Origin: Ramazzottius varieornatus
Lineage: Eukaryota > Tardigrada > Eutardigrada > Parachela > Ramazzottiidae
Reading direction: 5' to 3'
NCBI GenBank assembly: GCA_001949185.1
Contig: BDGG01000001.1
Coordinates: 2,993,324-3,057,323 of the forward strand
Length of the DNA stretch: 64,000 bases
The notes under the pieces were generated by a model that did not search any database, was not told the origin of the DNA, and saw only the letters and a list, made by a program, of their open reading frames with translations. The translations under genes and the position numbers were made by a program. Each line of letters begins with the position of its first letter. Positions within the stretch are counted from its first letter, which is position 1. Shown here in pieces: positions 1 through 12,690 of this stretch.

Positions 1-562
1 GTCAATCATTTGGAAAACATTCCCTCAGCAAGTGATGTGCAACGTCGACACAAATTATTTGCTGAAACTTTGCTGCCTTCTGGCAATAAACTCAGGCTCA
101 TCACTCATTTTCGCTTACCGCTTTCTCTTTGGCAAAGCCCCATTGTTATTCGACATACCGGCAGCGGAAAGTGACACAAAGAACCGGACTTAATATTAAT
201 AAACTACCGGTGATACGTAGACCAGGGGGAGAATCGAACACATTCATCTCCAATACCACCAGGCTGTGCAAAAGTCAAAGCATTCAAACATGAAACATTC
301 TGTAGGTCCAACGAACAGCAGATGAAAACATTACGGTTTTCTAACTTCTTTGTCCTCATTAGACAAATGGTCTAATATCGTTTTGGCTTCGGTCGGACTG
401 AAAGTCCATGCGATATTCTCCGAGTCGACGTGCGGGGCGGGACATCTGTAAACGATAAACACAGTCAATACACCGTCAAAACCAGTCTCATGACAGCGCT
501 AAGTGACTTCATGGCATCTCTGTCCCAATGTTTTGCGAATATGTTCCGAAAACGGAAGCCCG
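1..562. other. no gene recognised (left edge)
   Basis: No ORF here resembles a known protein on either strand. The stretch lies downstream of the minus-strand IRF2BP gene, so it may hold 3' UTR or a last small exon of that gene if the candidate splice donor at 696/695 is used. No convincing coding exon or repeat was seen. Confidence 0.4.
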
Positions 563-663
563 GCGGACAAACTCGACAAGGTTGTGTTTTCTAAGTGGCG
601 CACGTTTCCAGTGTTATTGGCGGTAACATGCGCCACTTGGGAATGATCTTGTCAAGTTTGCTG
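563..663. repeat. foldback MITE-like element, family 1, copy 1
   Basis: Imperfect palindrome of about 100 bp. The outer arms are GGCGGACAAACTCGACAAG and, reverse complemented, GCCAGCAAACTTGACAAG. The inner arms are TAAGTGGCGCACG and ATGCGCCACTTGGG. It overlaps the last codons and stop codon of the IRF2BP open frame. It is one of about nine related copies in the window. Confidence 0.75.
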
Positions 664-2266
664 GCACGCAGTCCCAAATATTTCAAAAACACATACTTTT
701 ATTTCTTTTTCAGAGTCGAAAATCAGAGGTATGTTTCTGTCAATGTTTCTAACAAACCTTTCTCCGCTAGGACATGTTGCCGGCGAATCTGCGGTGGAGA
801 ACTTTACACAGTCTTTACAGCACCGGAAGCAGAATCTGTGTTCTTGGACACTAGGGCACTGTATGTAATTTGCGTTGTCGATAACTTTATGGCACAGCCT
901 GCATTTCACTGCAGCGGGTGGAGTTCGCGACGGCGGACTGGACAACTGCGGCCTGTCCACCCCGTTGTGTTGGGAGTCGTTAGAGCCACGCTTCGAGCCA
1001 TACGTTCCACGGGGCGGTATAGGCGAGTTGTTTCTTTGTTGTGCTTGTAAATGCTTTTGATGGGCGTTGGCTAATTCCGAAACCTGCGAGAGCAAGTTCA
1101 CATTTTAGGTCTGCATAAAGAGATAGAAACCAAATTAACATCCATTCCATCGTAAAAAACAATCCAGAATAAAAATGTGAAATTTCCGCGATAAAAGGTG
1201 TGAAAGATTTTGACTGAAATTTTGAACTCTTGAATGATCGACGGTTAGAATACCTGTGAGTGGACGGCTGCTGACATGGCGATAAGAGGGTTCTGTGTTA
1301 GTAGCAGTTCGCCATTGGCATTCGTATCTGCGTTATCTATCCTTAGAGCTTGTGGTAGATTCCCGTGCATGTGAACCAGTTCTTGTAGTTCTTTGTGCGG
1401 TGGTCTGGAAACTGCAGAGGAAGCAGGGTGAGGTGGTGGATGTTTGGACCACCGATTGCTGGATATCGTGGCGGGTAATGAGCCGCGTCGAGGACTGTGT
1501 TTGGGGGACGAAGCGGCGCCACCGCTCATTTGCATGGACAGGGCAGACGTCGAGAACTTCCCGTCATTGTGGAAGCGGTCGTTAGGGTGGTCGTGACTGG
1601 GTTCTTTGGGAGTGTACTCGGGGTGTCTAGGCTGGTGGGACGGCTTTGGTTCTGGTCTGCTGGGAACGACGAAGGCACCTTGTATGTCCCCTATTGTTAC
1701 AGGGGGAACGGCACGAGGCTCCGAGTTGAAATAGTAGGCTCGCTTCATCCGCCGTGTCTGCTCTGCGATTCCAAAAAGTACCGATCAGAAATCATTGAAA
1801 GAAGCCTAACCGACCACGAAATTCTCGGTTCTTGTTTGCATCAAAACTCCAAAGTTGGTCGTGCAGCATTCGGAGATATTGCTTTCGACGCTGCCTTTTT
1901 CCGAGGAAAATTCCTGTCCAGCACCAGCTGAACAGGCATTTCCGTCACGCAGTCTTTTCTTTTGAATTTTACTACCCACCGATCATCCATTCGATTCTTT
2001 CTGATCCTTCGTAATTGACGCACCTAACCGAAAATTTAGTCAGCGGGAGTTTTCAAAAAGGTGGAAAAAGCCGTGAGCTGTAGCTACCCTCTGCAGACAG
2101 GTTCGGTAAAATCCAAGATAATTGACCACGAGTGTTTCGGTGAGTCGCACAGAAAACAATAATGTCGCGCAGGTCGGTTTCCTGGCTCTTGTGGCCGCTT
2201 GGAGGATGAGGAAGAACTCAAGTGTGCCATAATGTTTTTCGGGAATTCCGGACTGGCACAACTCAT
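652..2266 (-). CDS. IRF2BP: IRF2BP-family transcriptional co-regulator
   Basis: Nuclear co-regulator with the two family hallmarks. Exon 1 (2266 to about 2086) encodes the N-terminal zinc finger, with YCFLCDSPKHSWSIILDF and EPVCRG. The finger continues in a small exon (about 2024-1976) reading CVNYEGSERIEWMI, which joins in frame through GT-AG splices. Exon 3 (about 1767-1256) is a low-complexity Pro/Ser/His-rich linker. Exon 4 (from 1083) ends with the C-terminal RING: CRLCH, then IQCPSVQEHRFCFRCC, then CPSGER. The start chosen is the first ATG (2266); a second Met lies 13 codons in. The product is about 380 residues, shorter than vertebrate IRF2BPs. The last five codons and the stop at 652-654 lie inside a MITE-like palindrome, and a plausible donor (GTATGT) sits just before it, so the true C-terminus may be elsewhere. 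The family call rests on the paired zinc fingers. Confidence 0.88.
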
Positions 2267-4657
2267 GATAAGCGAAGGACCAACATGAGGGAATCCAAGT
2301 TTGGAGTAATCTTCCCGAATTTATGAGTCGATTAGATTAAGACTCGATCAGGAGGAGGGCAACGGGAAACTTTTGAAGTACTGATACCGAAGTTTAGATA
2401 ACAGACAGCAATACAGGCGAGGCTGAAGGTATCGTTTCTGTTTAATTCAGCCAAGTACTGCACCGAAGAAGTTTGGCAAGATGAACGACAGCCGGAGGGT
2501 TCAGCGCGAGTGACGGAGGCAATCTATCGAGTATGTCTTCGATCGGGCCTGCAAAATAAGGCGAAAAAGTTGAGAGCGATAACAATCGAGCCGTTTTTTT
2601 GATGACGCGCTTTAAGGTGGAAATTCCAAACCAATGACTTCTTTAAGCGCGACGAAGGACTGTACCTTGGACGATCATTTATTAGCGCCGGAAGCGATAC
2701 AGTCTCGCGAACTGCTAGAGCTTTCAATCAACATGAACAATCTCTTTCTTGCAGGCATATGTAATGACATACCTTGCTATGCGTCGTCGATCGCTTACTC
2801 CAAGTTCATATATATAATGTACGAGATTGTCTTTATCGCGAGTTGACGATTACGGCATCGGCAACGGGGAGAAAGAAGTTGTTCCACCAGTTTGAGAGAA
2901 GGTCTTGATGAGTCGGCGCTGCTTACAGCTGATTCAGCGCTGAGCTAGTGGATTCCTCTTGGCATCAACACAAGGCGAACCCTGCAGAATGAAACGGAAC
3001 GACGAGAGTCGTATGTGTGATGCGGTTTCAAATATCAGACCTATACCACTGAATCAGGCATATATCTAGCAAACGTAAATAACGTTCTTACCTTAGATAG
3101 CTCGTATCCCTCTCTTGGTACTGAAGTCTTCCTAATCGTATTCGTAGGTACCTGAAAGCGATAAATCCGACCAAGATACGTGATAAGATTGAGATAATGC
3201 AGGCTATCAAACAAGGCACTCGAGGCACATGGATAGAACTGGAGGCGCGAAGATCCCGTGGAGCAGCGCGAAAGATAAGATGTCCGAGGTGTGAAGAAAA
3301 GGACTGCAGAGGGGGGAATCTGGGAACAGCAGATGAGAAAACTGGGAAAGCAGGGAACCGGAAGTTGGGCAGCTTGCGAGTCACATGACACAAACGCGAC
3401 ATTGCGATTCGCTCTGCGGCTGTAGAGTATGCAGAGCTGCGAAAGTAAAAACCCTTCGCTTGATTGTTCGGGCAAAGCGCAAACCGCCCTTTTCGGCAAA
3501 GCGCAAAAGGACTCTGTCGAGTCTTGCTGTTTGTCATTCTTTCCAGCCTCGTCGAACGCTAGGACTTCGGGAAGGAACTGTCGGCAGGCTGCCGATCGAG
3601 CTTTCGTACTGAGACCCTGGACGATACCGACCCACCATCGTGCGCTGTAATTGGATTCGCCGACGTCGCGCCATGTGGACATCCAGAAAGTAGCCGGACA
3701 AGTCAAATCGTCGTCGGAAGATGCTGAATTTTTGGCAGTCGGACCTTTGGACTTCACATGACCCACACAGTTGATTCTTAACTTTCCGAACCTTATCTAA
3801 TTTCATTTTCAATAGGGTACGATCGCCTACGATGAGCTAGTTGTTAAGTGCTGTAACCTTACTCGCTTTCCCGTGCCAACTACGTATTCACATTATACAA
3901 AACGGCGTGTTGACCTCTACAGCAGAATGTTCTTTCCATTTGAGTAATCTTTGCAGCAAATCACGCACCATTATGAGTTCATTAAAGATTGACAGGTATC
4001 CTAGGTGACGTTGACTGAGCATTTGGGGAGCAAACGACAACAGCGATAATCCCTTCTCCCATCAAACTTTCCAGCGGGAGGCGAGTCGACACAAAGCTGC
4101 CGTCATGCATGCAGGTGATCGACATGCGTCGGGATACCTGGACGTCTGCGTGACGCCTCGGTCCCGAAGATGCTGCAACGAACTTCCTGGAGTGGGATTT
4201 AGCCTTTGTATCTACCGTCAAACGCGCCGGGCTGGGCGATACACTGACAAAGCGGTCGAAAGTAAGTTAATTATGCAGAGTGTTCAATCTTCAGCCTAAC
4301 GGAATGTGATTACAGGTAAACGCTACTGCTCGTGCCGATTTGTCAATATCCTTCTCGGCATTAGCTGTGACCGATGCGTTTTGCTGTTTTGTGAGATCGA
4401 CCGGAAACTGGCAGCTTTCCATGGCGTGATCATAGTGACCTTTTTTTCCATTATAGCTTTCCACGAACTCCAACCGTCTTCCAGCCTCCCTGATACAGTA
4501 CCGTTCAACCTGACGATAAAGTGATTTCACGTACATGCGAACGATTTTCCGTCAGTCATCCGTCTTCACGTCGAGGAACTTTGCTCTGGCCCCGGACATG
4601 TCTTAGAGGTTTTTTCGAGCGTCCGTTGGGACACATTCCAGTCTACCGGTAATATGA
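2267..4657. promoter_or_regulatory. shared 5' region between divergent IRF2BP and guanylyl cyclase genes
   Basis: About 2.4 kb between two divergent start codons. It must hold both promoters and 5' UTRs. A 241-codon minus-strand ORF (3041-3766) matches nothing I know and is overlapped by other long open frames. A direct repeat of GCAAAGCGCAAA sits near 3471-3510. No TATA box was confidently identified. Confidence 0.4.
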
Positions 4658-7600
4658 ATGCCAATTGTGCGTGAAGAAAAAATGGTCAGGTTGAGGATAC
4701 TTCCTTGTTTCTTCATCACGGGGTTTACCTCTATGGTGAGGTTCGCCGTGTCCGACCCGATCAAAATCCGAGCGGGAGTGATCCTAACGGAGAACTCGAC
4801 GTTAGCCTATGACATGCGGAATGTACGGCCGGCGCTGGAAGTTGGCTACGCCACAGCTCTGGCCGATCATAACGTCCAGTACGAGACCATCTGGATTTCT
4901 TACGACCATGTTTGCCGGCAGTGGAACGCTCTCGGATACGCTACTATTCTAGCCCTGGTAGGTCAGATTTTTCGCTTTCAGGATGATTTGTGGAGCAATG
5001 TTGGGATTTTTCGTAGGTAGACAAAGTTGACGTGATCATCGGACCAGGATGTAGCGACGACTTGATTATCGTTTCCGAACTCACGAGCTTCTTCGCTGTT
5101 CCCATGTTAAGTGGCGCAGGTAAACATATCGAGACCCACAAGGAATCCAACGTTATTTGGCAAAGAAATTCATACTATGTGGATACCAAATACTTTTTAC
5201 AGGGGAACTGATTGATACGTAAGTTTCTGATGCTTATTGCCTCAGCTTCATTCGAGAAGTCGTTTGTGCGTGACAACATGATTACAGCAGCAAAACTGAT
5301 ACTCACAATTTATGTTTTTTCAGCACATTCATGTATCCCTATCTGATACGGTTTTCCTTCAACACGTATTCCTTATGGCGTATCTTCCTGCAAATGATGG
5401 ACTTCTACAAGTGGACCAACCTCGTGTTGATTCGAGATTGTTGCGACTTTCCGAAGAACACCACGACCCGAGGTACAGTGAACAGGCAACTCGGTCATAT
5501 TTTCACCGAATTTGACTCGGGGAAAAGAACTGACGGACGTGGCATCCTTCGCGTGCTATACAAGCAGTTCGCCTAATTATCGGCCGGGAAAAATGATCGA
5601 CCACTGGCCGAAAGCGGTAGTACCAGCTGAAGCTGAGCGATCAAACTAATCAACCTAATCCAGGCACTGCCGCTCTCGGCCGGTGGCCGGTGATTTTGTC
5701 CCGGCCGATAATTCAGGAAACTGCGTGTACCAAGTTAAGTTTGATTACTATATGCACGAAGGTCACGCCAGATGAATTAACGTTTTTCCTCTCTTTCAAT
5801 GTGACACGGGATTCCATGGTCCGCTCGCTTCAAGTAACTGGGTAGTACGAATTGAGCAGCACGAATTTGGCGGTAGAATGAATGAAGGATCGGTGGAGTA
5901 CGGCACGATCCCCGCTAATGGATCTCGTAATAGACGGATTGGGCTGGATGTCTTTTGAATTGGTCGATACTGAAACCTTTCACGTTCACGAAAATTTGCT
6001 AAATCTACTGTTTCTGCGCAGGACTCATCAACATTTTGGCGGATCGGAACATCGAGCCATACGAGGTCAAGTTTAAGGCAGGATCAGTCAGCAACACATC
6101 AACCATAGTAGCGTACCTGAAGGAAGCTTCGAAATACGGGCGAAGTAAATTCTTTATTCTGACGACTGTCGCACGCATGCCGAATAGTGTTTCTACAACC
6201 GTTCGGTCAAGTGATTACTAAATTCCACATTTCATGCTTTTCAGTTTTCATTTTATCGATGAACTCGCCGTTGCTGCGAAAGTTTATGATCCAAGCGAGT
6301 CGCTTGAAAATGTGCGAAGGAGAGTACGCCTTTTTCGCCCTCGATCTTTACATGGATGACATAATTGGTATTGGCAAGAATGGATGGGAACAACGTGAGA
6401 AATTTTGGTTCGGTATTCAACCACACCTTAACGATTCGCGGTGAAACTATAAGTTGCGTTATTTGAATTCAGATGATGAGTTCGATGACGAGGCCAGGCA
6501 CGCGTACATGTCACTGTTCATCCTAACCCTGATGGACAAGCGCCCTCTGCCCGCGTACCAAAAGTTCGAGAAGGACGTGCGCGAACTAGCGGTCAAGTAT
6601 TATCCCAACCAGAAAATCGACATCAACTACCACACTGGCGCTTTCCACGATTCTGTCATCATGTTTGCCGTCAATGCTAACATGACGGTTTCCGAAGGAC
6701 TCAACATTAGCCAAGCGAACATCATTTCCCTCACTCAGAGATTTTGGGGAGTTGTGTTCGAAGGTACGAGGATACTCCCAAAAAGACCACAGAGAAACAT
6801 CATTCCAATCTCCGAGTGGATTTTATTTTTCACAGGTGGCGCCAGTGGTCGGGTCTACATAGATCCATACGGTGACAGGTCCGACGATCACTCCTTGTAC
6901 CATATGAATAATGAAAACGACGCGGAGTTTGTATTGGTGGCAAACTACTTCGGGTATCGGAAACAGTACGAGGAAGTGTCGAATATAACATGGCCGGGAC
7001 CAAACAGCACAGCACCTTTGAATCGACCTGTCTGTGGGTACCAACGCGAAGACCCATCTTGCCAACCAAAGTGTGAGTTATCCACCCGAAGTCAACTGAA
7101 CCAACTTGTTATCCCAAGCGGCGCATGATAGTTGCTATTGGCTGAAATCGTGCGCCGCATGGGAAAACGATTTGGTTCCAATCGAATAGGGAATACTCCC
7201 AACTATCTTTTTATGTACGGTCGAACTTTTTTATAGATCGTCCGATAACCGAGATCACTATTGGCATCTCTTTTGGTATCCTGGTCCTCGTCGGTGTCGT
7301 CGGTATGTTCGTTTACCGTAAGATCAAGGAAGACGCCGCGCTGTCTTCCATGGACTGGTTAGCGACGTGGGACGAGGTCTTGTTTACGAAGAACCCTACC
7401 GGTGAATCGAGAACCTCGCTAACTACAAGCAACACTCGAGCCAGTACACCCGATCATTTGACGAGTGCTATACCGGGAGTGAAGTTTGCCGTTTATCCCG
7501 GGAAAGAACCGTCGACGGTATCGACTACCACTACTGAGCTTCGCACAGTCTCAGCAATCTTTCGTGGGAACTCCGTGCTGGTGCGCGAGTGCGATAAACA

Positions 7601-9889
7601 CAAGATCGAACTCAATCACCACCTTTTGGTCGAAGTGAAGAATGTGCGGGTTACTAATCATGAAAATCTCCTTCGATTTGTGGGAGCAATCATCGGCCCG
7701 GAAAAGACTGCCGTATTGAACGAGATGTGCTCGAAAGGGAATTTACAAGTAAGGTGGCTCTATGACGTAAATATCCATTTCAATAAGGAGAGAGGTTCTA
7801 GAATAATCAGTTTCAATTCATTCGACTTTTGGTTATCGATTCGGATATGTAGAATTTGCTGCTAAACGATGCCATAAAGCTGGACGCCCTGTTTAAAAAC
7901 TCCCTGATCAACGACACGATAAAGGGAATGGTGTACCTTCATGACTCGGCGATTGGTGTTCACCGCCGACTGACTTCGCGTTGCTGCTGGATAGACAGTC
8001 GTTTCGTCCTGAAGATCGGAGACTATGGACTGCCCACCTTTTATGAGAGGTCGATTGGGTTAAAGGCGGATAACTACTACTATACGTTGCTGTTGTGGAC
8101 AGCTCCGGAAGTACTGCAGGATGCTTCCGAGGGGTCGCAGGAAGCGGATGTCTACAGGTGCATTTCTCGTACCGTTGAAAAAAATCAACCTGGTTAAAAC
8201 GTGTGTAATCTTTCTAGCTTTGGGATTATTCTGCAAGAGATCATTACGCGCGAAGAGCCTTTTTCCATGCACCATCTCAGTGCAGAAGGTACGCGTGATG
8301 AAGATGAAAACCAAAAGAAACTTCGAATTTTTTCTGTATTGCAGAAATAATAAGGCGCATTCTGAAAGAGCAAGATCCGCCTTTTCGGCCAAAAGTTGGC
8401 GAAACTGAAGGGCCAGGGGAGCTTCTCAAGTTGATGAGAAGGTGGGTAAATGAAATAGGTCCTGGGTGGCGGCTTGGTGTTAACCTTCCTCAAATACTGC
8501 AGATGCTGGTCCCAGTCACCGGCAGACCGTCCACGCTTTACCGAAATTCGTGCTGTGATGAGAGAGATGTCAAAGTAAGTAAACACAGTAACAGTAAAAG
8601 CGCCGCACGATTTGGTTCTGGGTCAAACGAGAGGCCAAACGGTTTGCGTTATTAGGAACGATGGTCAGCAAGGCAACATTATGGATGCCTTGCTGCAGCG
8701 GATGGAAGCTTACGCCCAAAATCTTGAGAGTATAGGTAAGCCGAGCCGACCATCGATGCAGTTTTCACCCAGTTTGGTATAAATTTTACCGTAGTCGAGG
8801 AAAAAACGCAGGCCTTCCTGGAGGAGAAACGAAAAAGTGATCAGCTTCTGAATCAGCTTCTTCCACGGTAGGAAATCAGACCTCTCACCCATTCATTGTC
8901 CTTGCACTCGAAACTCTGTGACTAACGCTTTCTACACAGGACCGTCGCCGAACAGCTGAAAAAAGGACAGGGTGTCCACCCGGAGACCTACGAAAGCGTT
9001 ACAGTTTATTTTTCTGATATCGTGGGGTTCACAGCGCTGTCTTCTGGTGCGTATCAAGCGAATTCTCCTCCGACTGGCTCGTAAATATTGAGTGAATAGT
9101 GACCTCGGCCAAATAAAATATTTTGTAGAGAGCTCTCCTATGCAAATCGTGGACCTATTGAACGACCTGTGAGTACTCATGCGTGCCCGCTTCGAATCAA
9201 ATGTTCAACTTCTTACAGTTAACTACTTTGCAGCTACACCTGCTTTGATAATATCATTCTGCGACACGATGTGTACAAAGTTGAGACGATCGGAGATAGT
9301 TACATGGTAGGCGATAAATCGTCTGATTTACCGGGAAACCCGCCTGTCCTTTACCGATCCCGTTTTAGTGTGTATCAGGCCTACCGATCAGAAACGGTAT
9401 CGCACACGCTCTACATATCGCCCGTATGGCTCTGATGTTGCTCCTCGAAGTCAAAACCTTCAAGATCCGCCATCGACCTGAGGAAAAATTGAAACTTCGC
9501 ATCGGAATGCACTCAGGTATGAGCTAGATTTTCCCGGAATGTCACAGTCAAACATTTTCTCAACAATTATTATTTGAAGGACCATGTGCAGCTGGTGTTG
9601 TCGGACTCACTATGCCACGCTACTGCCTGTAAGTTCGTCATCTGGTTCTGTACAGGTGTGGCCAATTTTTCTGGGAGTGTTCATCTGTGTCCTTATGTCT
9701 AGTTTTGGCGATACCGTGAACACAGCCAGCAGAATGGAATCGACGGGAGAAGCACTAAAGATACAGCTGTCAACAGACACGAAGAAGCTTCTTGACACTT
9801 TCGAGACCTTTATTATGGAGGAAAGAGGAGCCACTACCGTTAAAGGGAAAGGACAAGTCACGACCTATTGGTTGATGGGAGAAAAGTGA
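4658..9889 (+). CDS. receptor guanylyl cyclase, natriuretic-peptide-receptor type
   Basis: Single-pass membrane receptor that makes cGMP from GTP. A hydrophobic N-terminus ([15 protein letters not shown]) is a likely signal peptide. The ligand-binding ectodomain spans many exons (4658-7072), for example [29 protein letters not shown] and [13 protein letters not shown] membrane helix follows near 7255-7310 ([20 protein letters not shown]). Next is a kinase-homology domain in which DFG reads GDYGL and the HRD motif is degenerate (GVHRRLTSR), as usual for a pseudokinase regulator. A short coiled coil leads to the cyclase domain: [28 protein letters not shown], and [15 protein letters not shown] across an intron. 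The metal-binding aspartates and the guanine-specifying Glu and Cys are present, so it should be active. The stop follows WLMGEK. The first Met is at 4658, with an in-frame Met 8 codons later. The introns carry two different foldback elements. The ligand cannot be told from sequence. Confidence 0.93.
5572..5717. repeat. foldback MITE-like element, family 2
   Basis: A 146-bp element with about 48-bp terminal inverted repeats. The left end is CCTAATTATCGGCCGGGA; the right end, reverse complemented, is CCTGAATTATCGGCCGGGA. The inner arms carry CCACTGGCCGAAAGCGGTAGT and its near complement. It lies in the guanylyl cyclase intron between about 5472 and 6022. Confidence 0.8.
7100..7180. repeat. foldback MITE-like element, family 1, core copy
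   Basis: Only the inner palindrome is clear: CCCAAGCGGCGCATGA, a 24-base loop containing TATTGGCTG, then CGTGCGCCGCATGGGA. It lies in the guanylyl cyclase intron after the exon ending at about 7072. Confidence 0.65.
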
Positions 9890-12690
9890 GAGCTTTATCC
9901 AAGACTTCCGATTTCAGCGGGAAGGATCCAACAAGTCTGAGATCTCGAAACCGTTTGCTTGCGGTCCGACAGTGAAAAGTATTATTTGCTCGATCTGTAT
10001 TCCACTAAACATCTGTCCATCCAGGATGCTATGTACAGTACAAGAAAACCACGTAGACCGAAGGCCATCTAAGAACACTTAAAACAGTTCCGTCAGGCAG
10101 GAGGCTGAGTTCGATGGAACAGTTGCATGATTCCCAGGGCTGACTAACAAGTAACGGCTTACGGGTTAATGGAGAGCCGAAGAGTCCCTCAGTGAGTCTC
10201 AATGGAAGAGAACACTGTGCGTAGCACATCAGCACACTTTAGATTGTCACCCTTCGTCCGTCGCCAGCCAAGAGCAGCGCAGTACCAGTAAAAAGACCCC
10301 AGAGTCTTTCGCTTCTTGGGTTCGACGATTCTCACGGGCTGCGTCGGCTTGCCATATGGCAACCCCGTAAAGCGTCGAGCTCTTGGATCAAAGGTACTTC
10401 GTGACGATAATGCTACCACGAAAAGAAAAGTGGTCTTTCGATACCGCAAAGGATAACTTTGATAAGTGAACAAACCTGTCTTCGAGTTTTCCCTCCATCG
10501 ATCCCGGTTCACCGCGTAAACGTATGCCTCGGTTAGTCCGCCTATTGATGTAATCGGTGTTCCATAGCGAGCCGGAGCCGATGAAGTTTGGGCAGGCCCG
10601 TGAATAAAGCTGGCAGGATACATAGCCACTATTCGGCTCACCGCCAGCGAGAGTATTAAAGTTGGCCGAAACATCATTGAGATGCAAGTAACAGAAATGT
10701 ACCGAAGATATTTAGTATGGCGTCTCTATTACATGCGCCCGAAACCTGGGAAATCTGGACGTACCTGCTTTCTATCAGCCCTATCCGGGTGCTTGCAGTC
10801 CGCGATGGAATCGCTTCAGCTGCAACGTAATGAGGCACAGCGAAGCAAAGACGACAGGCGCATGTAGAACGGAAGTTCACCGGATACTTCAAGGCTCCTT
10901 ATCCCCGTGCCCTTCCGCGTCTTCTCAGGTTCTTCAGTCATGGTCATATAGATCATCAAGTTCAACACCACTGCCTACGTCATTGCGGAAAAGTCGCTCG
11001 TCGTGGGTCGTCTAGGACGTACGTGCCTCCCTTCTTCGGGCGTAGGTACATTGAGAAGATGCAAGGACATGCTGCGTTTATGGTACGTCACATACCAACC
11101 GGAATGATCCTCAAGACGGTGGATATCAATTGATACAACGCCACGTTGTGGATAGGATTTCCATTTGCTTTCTTCACCGCGTCTTTCGGCTTCCGGGTCG
11201 ACAGAATGATGTTAATGAACAATATGACACAGAAAATGCGTGGTAATTTTGGCTACGTTTGCGGAAGTTCGTCGGTTCATCTCAAATTCACTTTGCTCTA
11301 ATTCAAAACCAAAGTAACTGCAGTCGAAGTCTTCTGTATGATTAGTCACAGAGTGTCACACAGTTCATTCGTTGTTAATAGAAACGAAGGACTTCGGCTT
11401 TTTGCGCCAAGAAGAAGCGGATGTGAACATGAGTTGGGTAAACACAATTATCGGACAAACAATAAGAATATGAAAAACGACAAGTCATTAAGGCTATGAA
11501 TTATACAAAGTTCGTTAACAAATTCCGGTTTCCGAGAACGAAGATTTGTGCCATCGCACGTTTTCAGCGATAACGAAAACCGTATCCGTATCATAACTAT
11601 ACCAATGGATATATCAGAATAACCTTCGAAGAACCGGTCCTTCTCGCATGCTGTGGAGACCTTCTGTTCTTCAGAAAACTACTTAAGCCGAGAATTGCTC
11701 ATCTGAACTACTATGAATATTTGCTGATCAACTTACCAACTTTGTTTGAATCTGCTTTCGATTTTTGACGGCTCACCGAAAACGAACTGGCTTTCTCCTT
11801 CTTTCCTTATCGTCCTGGTTCTCAGCTTAGTGGCGGTGCTCGGTAAGCGGTTTATGAAAACCTTTTTAGTATGCTAGATATTGTTCTGCGGAATGGTCGG
11901 TTGACGTTTGTCTTTTTTAGGGTCCGTGGGCGCTTACAGACCTCCAGAACAGACTATTATTATAAGAACTATCCCGTAGTATATGGCGGATACAGAGGAT
12001 ACTTCTGAAAACATCGCTGATTCGACATGAGCCTGTCCAGATTTTAACTTACCTATTTTTGGGAATATACTGTAGATTTTCTAGATATAGAGCGCCAATT
12101 GATCATACAGGTCGTTTTAGACCTAATAAGAACTCGCTTCACAGATGTACCTCTACAGAGCTTGCTACCTGTACATTATGTCTGCATTTCTGTTTGCGTT
12201 ATTCCATTAGAATCTGGGTAATACTTATCCTGCATTCGCGATGCCAAAGTTTGGCAATGCCTTTACGAATTTCTAAAGAATTTATCCCGCTGCTGTGCAC
12301 TGCGGTTGGTCTAGCCTCCCACCGGAAGTTGCGCCACCTGTAGGGAATCTTCGAGTTTGACATGTCGTAGTGACCAATGTCATGTAATGTGACTGGCATT
12401 GTAAGATGGTGATGTCATAGGTTCGTAAGGGCTCATCCTGTCAGATTTCTCATTTCAGTCTATCTGCTGTCTGCATAGCTTCTCCCTGTTTGTCTATCCC
12501 TTTCCCGTTTTTCATTCACCACTAGAAAGAAGATGGCAGAATACGAGGATCATCAGATCTACTCATAAGCTTATTGTTTCATTATCTTACTTATTCGTCG
12601 CGATCATGCAGTGGGCCCGGAAGATATTCTGTAATATTTACCAATGTTCATCTTGAAAGTTCTGAAGGCAGCAACAACCCACAGTCCGCC
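9890..12690. other. long gene-poor interval between guanylyl cyclase and NTPDase
   Basis: About 2.8 kb with one doubtful small minus-strand ORF (10189-10677). A hydrophobic open frame at about 11730-11990 looks like a signal peptide but has no in-frame Met. A short palindrome TGCCAAAGTTTGGCA lies near 12241-12256. The NTPDase promoter must lie at the right end. No tRNA or known mobile element was seen. Confidence 0.4.
10189..10677 (-). CDS. hypothetical small secreted protein (doubtful)
   Basis: Open frame of 162 codons starting with a hydrophobic segment (MMFRPTLILSLAVSRIVAM) that could be a signal peptide. A donor-like GTTTGT after the codons for RWRENSKT suggests an intron. The remainder contains a basic run (PKKRK) and the aromatic stretch FYWYCAALGW. 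I recognise no family. There is no clear polyadenylation signal and no repeated peptide. It may be a peptide precursor or chance; it is listed because the signal-like N-terminus is conspicuous in an otherwise empty interval. Confidence 0.25.
   Translation of the reverse strand: MMFRPTLILSLAVSRIVAMYPASFIHGPAQTSSAPARYGTPITSIGGLTEAYVYAVNRDRWRENSKTGLFTYQSYPLRYRKTTFLFVVALSSRSTFDPRARRFTGLPYGKPTQPVRIVEPKKRKTLGSFYWYCAALGWRRTKGDNLKCADVLRTVFSSIETH

Noticed and set aside
3041-3766. 241-codon minus-strand ORF
   Set aside because: No recognisable domain, no splice context, overlapping long frames in other registers, and low-complexity repeats; probably chance.
11730-11990. Hydrophobic plus-strand frame with splice-like signals resembling a secreted peptide
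   Set aside because: No in-frame Met and no acceptor upstream, so no gene model can be made.
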